DNA of 11,441 nucleotides from Nitrospirota bacterium. Lineage in GTDB: Bacteria > Nitrospirota > Nitrospiria > Nitrospirales > UBA8639. Below the pieces are notes generated by a model. The model saw only the letters and a program-made list of their open reading frames with translations, had not been told where the DNA came from and searched no databases. Position numbers and translations under genes: made by a program. Of the stretch, positions 6,432 to 11,441 are shown piece after piece (positions within the stretch are counted from its first letter, which is position 1; the number at the start of each line of letters is the position of its first letter). The stretch lies in NCBI GenBank assembly GCA_029881175.1, contig JAOUNC010000048.1:1-11441 (forward strand), given 5' to 3'.

Positions 6432-8429
6432 GTGTTTGATTTACTAGTCTTACTCATTCCTCTGTTCCCACTTCTGGCCGTATTAGCCAACGGACTCTAC
6501 GGCTCACGGTATTCCCATGAATGGGCCGGGCGCCTGGCTTTTGGCTCCGTTGGCCTTTCCTTTCTGTGCACACTGGGCGTCTTTGCCTCTATCCTTGCCA
6601 ACCCCGAACCTCGTCAAGTGATTGCCTGGTCATGGATTTTTGGCGGCAATCTTACGATTAATCTAGCTTTTTTAATTGATCCTCTCACGACCATTATGTT
6701 GTTGGTGGTAACCGGTGTGGGCTTTCTGATTCATGTCTACTCCGTAGGTTATATGCATGGCGAAGAAGGCTTTACGCGATTCTTCACCTACATGAACCTC
6801 TTCATGGTATCCATGCTGTTGCTCGTGATGGGTTCGAATTATGTGGTGATGTTCATTGGCTGGGAAGGTGTGGGACTCTGTTCTTATCTGTTGATTGGGT
6901 ATTACTACGAGAAGGTCTCTGCAGGAAAAGCAGCCACAAAGGCCTTTGTGGTCAATCGAATCGGTGACGCGGGATTTTTAATTGCCGTCTTTCTTATTTT
7001 TTCCCATTTCGGATCACTGGATTACAGCACGGTCTTCTCCCAAGCCTCATCGCTTTCCACTGAGATGGCCACAGCCATCACCATCTGTCTCCTGATTGGG
7101 GCCTTTGGAAAATCTGCGCAACTGCCTTTGTACACCTGGTTACCTGATGCCATGGAAGGTCCAACACCAGTGAGCGCACTCATTCATGCTGCGACCATGG
7201 TCACAGCAGGCGTCTATATGGTGGTTCGCAATCATGTGTTGTTTGATATGGCTCCCATTGCCTTAGCCACCGTCGGCATTGTCGGTGGGGTGACGGCCTT
7301 ATTTGCCGCCACGATTGGTTTAGTCCAAAACGATATTAAACGCGTGTTGGCCTACTCGACGGTCAGCCAATTGGGCTATATGTTTCTCGCCTGTGGTGTG
7401 GGGGCCTATACGGCAGCAATTTTCCACTTAATGACCCATGCCTTTTTCAAAGCCCTCCTCTTTTTATCTGCAGGGGCAGTGATTCACTCTCTGAGTGGCG
7501 AACAAGATATTCGAAAGATGGGTGGACTGCATAACAAGATTCCGATCACCCATAAAGTCTTTCTCATTGGGACGCTAGCCATTGCCGGCATTCCCCCACT
7601 TGCTGGCTTTTGGAGTAAAGATGAAATCATGGCGCATGCATTTGTGCATGGCTATTACCACTTATACCTTCTGGCGGCCATCGGTGCGTTTTTGACCAGT
7701 TTTTATATGTTCCGCTTGACCTATCTGACCTTCTATGGACAATCCCGGGTTGAGCCTCATGTGGCCAAACATATCCATGAATCTCCACCCATTATGACAT
7801 ATCCGTTGATGATTCTGGCTGGACTGGCGGTAGTCGGAGGATTTCTTGGTGTTCCACCTGAACATGGCTGGTTTCATGGCTTCTTACATGACGTGGCGAC
7901 ACCAGTAGGAGCCGAACCGCATGCAGTGGAAATAGGCACACTTCTCGGGTTAATGGTAGTGGCCGTGGCGATTGCCTTGGGAGGATGGGGCCTGGCCCAT
8001 TATATGTATTCAATCCGTCCGCAAATGGCGAATGAATGGGCTGAGAAATCTCCGCAGATGTATACGACATTGCTGAATAAATATTACGTCGACGAATTCT
8101 ACGACCGTTTCATTGTCGAACCCTTTAAGAAACTAGGGATGCTCTGGGATTGGTTTGATCGCCAGGTTCTGGACAGATTTGTTATAGGCATCGGCAAAGG
8201 GACTGATATCAGCGCTGCGGGCATTACCTGGACTGAAAAACATGTGATCTATGCCGGGTTGAATGTTGTCGGCTATGCCAATCACCTGTTGGCCTGGTCT
8301 TGGCGGAAATTGCAAAGCGGCATGGTACATCATTATGCCGCGATTCTAATTATTGGCTTGGCCATCTTGATTCATCTCGTGGTGCTGTGGTTTGCCGGAT
8401 CATCCTCGGCTGGCTCCAGTATGTACTGA
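6432..8429 (+). CDS. nuoL: NADH-quinone oxidoreductase subunit L (NuoL) with extended lateral helix
   Basis: NuoL is the distal antiporter-like proton pump, with a long lateral helix that runs back along the membrane arm. At 665 residues it is longer than E. coli NuoL (613). Key residues are present: Glu145 in IGWEGVGLCSYLLIGYY (TM5), Lys227 in GKSAQLPLYTWLPDAM (TM7), and Lys396 in GFWSKDEI (TM12). The C-terminal part starts the lateral helix at about YYVDEFYD (551-558) and reaches the final transmembrane segment after QSGMVHHYA (from 628). By comparison with my memory of E. coli and other NuoL sequences, that interval is about 25-30 residues longer than usual. Such insertions were described for complexes with an additional NuoM. 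Translation starts at GTG one base after nuoK. The next gene is nuoM, 9 bases away. Confidence 0.97.
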   Translation: MFDLLVLLIPLFPLLAVLANGLYGSRYSHEWAGRLAFGSVGLSFLCTLGVFASILANPEPRQVIAWSWIFGGNLTINLAFLIDPLTTIMLLVVTGVGFLIHVYSVGYMHGEEGFTRFFTYMNLFMVSMLLLVMGSNYVVMFIGWEGVGLCSYLLIGYYYEKVSAGKAATKAFVVNRIGDAGFLIAVFLIFSHFGSLDYSTVFSQASSLSTEMATAITICLLIGAFGKSAQLPLYTWLPDAMEGPTPVSALIHAATMVTAGVYMVVRNHVLFDMAPIALATVGIVGGVTALFAATIGLVQNDIKRVLAYSTVSQLGYMFLACGVGAYTAAIFHLMTHAFFKALLFLSAGAVIHSLSGEQDIRKMGGLHNKIPITHKVFLIGTLAIAGIPPLAGFWSKDEIMAHAFVHGYYHLYLLAAIGAFLTSFYMFRLTYLTFYGQSRVEPHVAKHIHESPPIMTYPLMILAGLAVVGGFLGVPPEHGWFHGFLHDVATPVGAEPHAVEIGTLLGLMVVAVAIALGGWGLAHYMYSIRPQMANEWAEKSPQMYTTLLNKYYVDEFYDRFIVEPFKKLGMLWDWFDRQVLDRFVIGIGKGTDISAAGITWTEKHVIYAGLNVVGYANHLLAWSWRKLQSGMVHHYAAILIIGLAILIHLVVLWFAGSSSAGSSMY

Positions 8430-8438
8430 TAGATTCCT

Positions 8439-9992
8439 ATGCAAGAAGAACTTTCATTCGGTTTTCCCATTTTGTCCTTTCTGACCTTCTTCCCTTTACT
8501 GGGTGCATTGGTGGTCTGGGGGCTGAAAGACCATGCGCAGGTTCGCAAGGCGACGCTCGGCATTGCCGGAATCGAAATGGTTGTGGCCGCATTTATGCTG
8601 ATGCTCTTTGTGCCAGACACTGCGGCCATGCAGTTCGCAGAACGGCATGAATGGATTCCTTTCTTAGGCATTAGTTATCACCTTGCCGTCGATGGTATTA
8701 GCGTGCTGTTTCTGGGGTTAACCGCATTTCTGACTGTCCTGCTGGTGCTCTATTCGTGGGATTCAGTGACCCTGAAGCCAAAAGCCTTTTATATGAGTAT
8801 TTTGGCTTTGGAGGCCACGTTCATCGGAATCTTTGCCTCCATTGATTTAATTGTCTTTTTCGTCTTTTGGGAACTCATGCTGATCCCCAGCTACTTCCTG
8901 ATTAAATTATGGGGACCTGGGGAAGATTGCCACTACGCTGCATTGAAATATGTGCTCTATACCCTGCTGGGCAGCGTCTTCATGCTGGTGGGGTTTTGTC
9001 TCCTGAGTTTGAATTATTTTGAAGCCAAGCAGGTGTATAGTTTTGACTTTATCGACCTGCTCTCCGTGCCAATTCCACTCAGCCAACAACTCTTAATTTT
9101 CTGGTTGATCTTCCTAGGCCTAGCCTTTAAAGCTCCAGTGTTCCCGTTTCATTCTTGGTTCCCCGATGCCCTCGTACAAGGGCCCATTCCAATGTCGGTG
9201 ATGTTTGCAGGAATCAAGATGGGCACCTATGGCTTCCTGCGATTTTCCATGCCCTTGCTTCCGGATGCCTCACGAAACGAGACCGTGGTGGCGATCCTGA
9301 TGGCCCTTGGTCTGGCCGCCGTTGTCTATGGGGCCATCGTGGCCATTATTCAGCCTGACTTTAGACGCTTACTGGTCTTCAGCAGCATCAGTCACTTGGG
9401 ATTTGTGGTCATCGGTTTGTTTGCGTTGAATTTTCAAGGCATACAAGGCAGTCTAATCACCATGATTAACTTGGGCTTTAGCACGGCTGGATTATTTTTC
9501 TTAGCTGGGTTTATGTACGAGCGCTTAGGCCATACCGATGTGCGCCAATGCACGGGCCTTGCGAAGAAAATGCCCTTGCTAGCCACTTTCCTCCTCATTA
9601 TCGGCATGGCCTCCATTGGATTACCCGGGACCAATGGGTTCGTGGGTGAATTCCTTATCCTATTGGGCGTCTTTCAAGCCTGGTGGGTGTATGGAGCCAT
9701 TGCCGTTACGGGGGTGATTTTCGCGGCCGCCTATTTCCTCTGGTATTACGAACGCGCCATTTTTGGGCCATTAAAGGAAAGCTTGCCAGCGGTGATCCCA
9801 GATTTGAATACCCGGGAATGGGCGATTGGTGTCTCCCTGTCGGTCATGATCTTTTGGATCGGCTTGTATCCTTCTCCATTTTTACGAATGGTGAATGGAT
9901 CGGTACAGGCCGTGGTTGATCGGGTACACCCAGAAACAGCCATAGCTCAATACAATATGGACCCTCTTCCTCCTGAAATTATACGAAACTGA
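8439..9992 (+). CDS. nuoM: NADH-quinone oxidoreductase subunit M, first copy (NuoM1)
   Basis: NuoM is an antiporter-like proton-pumping membrane subunit with about 14 transmembrane helices. This 517-residue copy is of normal length (E. coli 509) and retains the full set of functional charged residues: Glu145 in FWELMLIPSYFL (TM5), Lys231 in LAFKAPVFPFHSWFPDA (TM7), Lys260 in AGIKMGTYGFLRF (TM8), and Glu404 in GFVGEFLILLG (TM12). The histidine of SSISHLGFV is also present. The loop after TM5 is short (WG, six residues, YAALK), as in ordinary NuoM. It is the conventional of the two NuoM copies. It starts 9 bases after nuoL and ends 5 bases before the second copy. Confidence 0.96.
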   Translation: MQEELSFGFPILSFLTFFPLLGALVVWGLKDHAQVRKATLGIAGIEMVVAAFMLMLFVPDTAAMQFAERHEWIPFLGISYHLAVDGISVLFLGLTAFLTVLLVLYSWDSVTLKPKAFYMSILALEATFIGIFASIDLIVFFVFWELMLIPSYFLIKLWGPGEDCHYAALKYVLYTLLGSVFMLVGFCLLSLNYFEAKQVYSFDFIDLLSVPIPLSQQLLIFWLIFLGLAFKAPVFPFHSWFPDALVQGPIPMSVMFAGIKMGTYGFLRFSMPLLPDASRNETVVAILMALGLAAVVYGAIVAIIQPDFRRLLVFSSISHLGFVVIGLFALNFQGIQGSLITMINLGFSTAGLFFLAGFMYERLGHTDVRQCTGLAKKMPLLATFLLIIGMASIGLPGTNGFVGEFLILLGVFQAWWVYGAIAVTGVIFAAAYFLWYYERAIFGPLKESLPAVIPDLNTREWAIGVSLSVMIFWIGLYPSPFLRMVNGSVQAVVDRVHPETAIAQYNMDPLPPEIIRN

Positions 9993-9997
9993 TTCTT

Positions 9998-11441
9998 ATG
10001 GGTGAATATTCTTTATTAATTATTCTCTTCGCACCCTTTCTCGGGTCTATTGCCTTAATCTTCATTCCTCGACAAGAGGAACTGATGGTGCGGATGACTG
10101 CGGCCATTTCTGCCGGCATCAGTCTGTTGGCTTCCTTTTATATTTTCTTTGCGTACGATACCGCAAAAGGTGGATTCCAATTTGTCCAGCGATTTGCCTG
10201 GTCGGAAGAACTCGGCATTGCCTTTTATGTCGGGGTCGACGGCATTGGAGGGCCATTGGTCTTTGCCTCGGCGATTTTGTTGTTCGCAGGAATTTTCGTC
10301 TCGTGGCACATTAAAGACCGGACCAAGGAATTTTATATGTTCCTCTTGATCCTCGCAGCCGCGACGATCGGGGTCTTTATGTCCCTTGATTTGTTCTTCT
10401 TGTATTTCTTTTACGAAATGTCTGTGCTGCCCATGTATTTATTGCTGGGCGTGTGGGGAAGCCATACCAAAGGCTACCTCTCCATGACGGACCCTGAGGG
10501 GCGAAAGCTTCGCGATTCCGTCAATTTTATTTTCAATTTTGGGTCGAACAGCAAAGAATATGCGGCCATGAAGCTAACCCTCTTTTTGTCAGCCGGCGCA
10601 GTCGTGGCGCTCATGGGCATTTTGCTTATTTACCATCTTTCCGGATTGCATACGTTTGACATTCTGGTCCTTCGGGAACAAGCCAAGTTCTCCGATTCGC
10701 TGTCCACGCTTATCTGGATATTGATCTTTTTTGGATTTGCCTCCATTGCCCCAATTTGGCCGTTGCATTCCTGGTCACCTGTCGGCCATGCCGCTGCTCC
10801 CGCCGCCACCAGCATGTTGCATGCAGGCGTCTTAATGAAACTCGGCCATTTTTCTATTATTCGTGTGAATTTTGAAATTCTTCCCGAAGCCACGCGTGAC
10901 CTCATGTGGATTGCGGCCGTCCTCTGTATTGGCTCAATTATTTATGGCGGACTCGTGTCGTACTTTGCCAAGGACACCAAATATGTCATCGGCTACTCCA
11001 GCTCCAGCCATATGGGCTATATCTTCCTGGGCATGGCCGCGTTGAGCTACATCAGTCTATCCGGCGCCGTCATTTACATGTTTGCCCATGCTCTCGCGAC
11101 AAGTATGTTATTTGCCATGGCTGGCTGGGTCTATGACCAAACCCACACACGAGACATTCCCTCTTTGGGTGGTCTTGTGGAAAAAATGCCCTTTATCGCG
11201 GGAGCCTTTATTGTGGCCTGCATGGCGTCTATCGGTATGCCTGGCACCATTAATTTTGTTGCCGAAATCATGATTATTGTGGGCAGCTGGGATAAATACC
11301 CACTCCAAGTCATAGTGGCCGCTCTGGGAATCGTCCTCACGATGGCCTATATGTTCAAAATGATGCGGGGACTGTTCTATGGGAAGTTGGATCCGGAATA
11401 TGCTCACGCCACAGATGCCAAGCATTGGGTGGACCGAATGC
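9998..11441 (+). CDS. nuoM: Second, divergent NuoM-type subunit (NuoM2), 3'-truncated by window edge
   Basis: The frame opens at ATG 9998 (MGEYSLLIILFAPFLG) and stays open to the window end: 481 codons, with the C terminus outside. It is a multi-helix membrane protein of the NuoM/MrpD antiporter family, recognisable from FYEMSVLPMYLLLGVWG (Glu140, TM5), PLHSW, AGVLMKLGHF (Lys281, TM8), SSSSHMGYIFLG, and GMPGTINFVAEIMI (Glu423, TM12). It differs from the preceding copy in two ways. Where NuoM1 has AFKAP in TM7, this protein has ASIAP, so the conserved lysine is Ile250, and the following PDA becomes PVG. Between TM5 and TM6 it carries 33 residues (155-187) where NuoM1 has six. The frame is intact and motifs are well kept, so it is not a pseudogene. 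It would be the additional pump-like subunit of a 2M complex I; nuoN is expected downstream. Confidence 0.93.
   Translation, partial: MGEYSLLIILFAPFLGSIALIFIPRQEELMVRMTAAISAGISLLASFYIFFAYDTAKGGFQFVQRFAWSEELGIAFYVGVDGIGGPLVFASAILLFAGIFVSWHIKDRTKEFYMFLLILAAATIGVFMSLDLFFLYFFYEMSVLPMYLLLGVWGSHTKGYLSMTDPEGRKLRDSVNFIFNFGSNSKEYAAMKLTLFLSAGAVVALMGILLIYHLSGLHTFDILVLREQAKFSDSLSTLIWILIFFGFASIAPIWPLHSWSPVGHAAAPAATSMLHAGVLMKLGHFSIIRVNFEILPEATRDLMWIAAVLCIGSIIYGGLVSYFAKDTKYVIGYSSSSHMGYIFLGMAALSYISLSGAVIYMFAHALATSMLFAMAGWVYDQTHTRDIPSLGGLVEKMPFIAGAFIVACMASIGMPGTINFVAEIMIIVGSWDKYPLQVIVAALGIVLTMAYMFKMMRGLFYGKLDPEYAHATDAKHWVDRM

Noticed and set aside
9998..11441. Possibility that the second NuoM is a decayed pseudogene, suggested by its missing lysine.
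   Set aside because: The frame is uninterrupted for 481 codons and other functional residues and helix motifs are kept, so it looks selected rather than decaying.
8439..11441. Second NuoM as an assembly duplication artefact.
   Set aside because: The two copies differ throughout, including a 27-residue loop and the TM7 motif, and NuoL has a matching insertion.

Overview
This window is one stretch of a single operon, read entirely on the + strand, that encodes a respiratory complex I (Nuo, proton-pumping quinone oxidoreductase). The gene order is nuoB (5' end cut off), nuoC, nuoD, a large nuoG-type gene, nuoI, nuoJ, nuoK, nuoL, nuoM and then a second, divergent nuoM cut off by the right edge. 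Gaps between genes are 1 to 97 bases. I see no gene on the - strand, no RNA gene, no mobile element and no CRISPR array, and no gene-free stretch reaches 300 bases.

The layout departs from the standard 14-gene operon in linked ways. (1) There are two consecutive NuoM-type antiporter subunits, and NuoL carries a segment about 25-30 residues longer than usual in its C-terminal lateral helix. This matches the published '2M' complex I, in which a fourth pump is accommodated by a longer lateral helix (Chadwick, Hemp, Fischer and Orphan). (2) nuoE and nuoF (the NADH-oxidising module) are missing from between nuoD and nuoG. (3) The NuoG-type protein resembles the FdsA/FdhA formate dehydrogenase large subunit: it has an extra ferredoxin-like [4Fe-4S] cluster, but the molybdenum-ligand Cys/Sec is Gly. 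(4) nuoH, which normally sits between nuoG and nuoI, is absent; only 23 bases separate them. (5) The second NuoM has Ile where the conserved TM7 lysine should be, loses a nearby Asp, and has a 27-residue extra loop, while the other key charged residues remain.

Working model (inference): NuoB/C/D/I form the Fe-S and quinone-reactive arm, and the NuoG-like protein is the electron entry/exit point, probably for a low-potential carrier such as ferredoxin rather than NADH. NuoJ/K/L/M/M2 form an elongated membrane arm. Such a machine would suit reverse electron transport, spending more proton-motive force per electron pair to reduce ferredoxin from quinol.

The organism is most likely a bacterium of the Nitrospira type (Nitrospirota), where the 2M complex I and the ferredoxin-dependent reductive TCA cycle are known. 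The base composition, near 50% GC by eye, would fit a marine or low-GC Nitrospira lineage. This assignment rests on gene content and protein motifs only. The most notable unexplained observations are the missing TM7 lysine in the extra pump, the missing nuoH, and a degenerate heptamer repeat upstream of nuoG.
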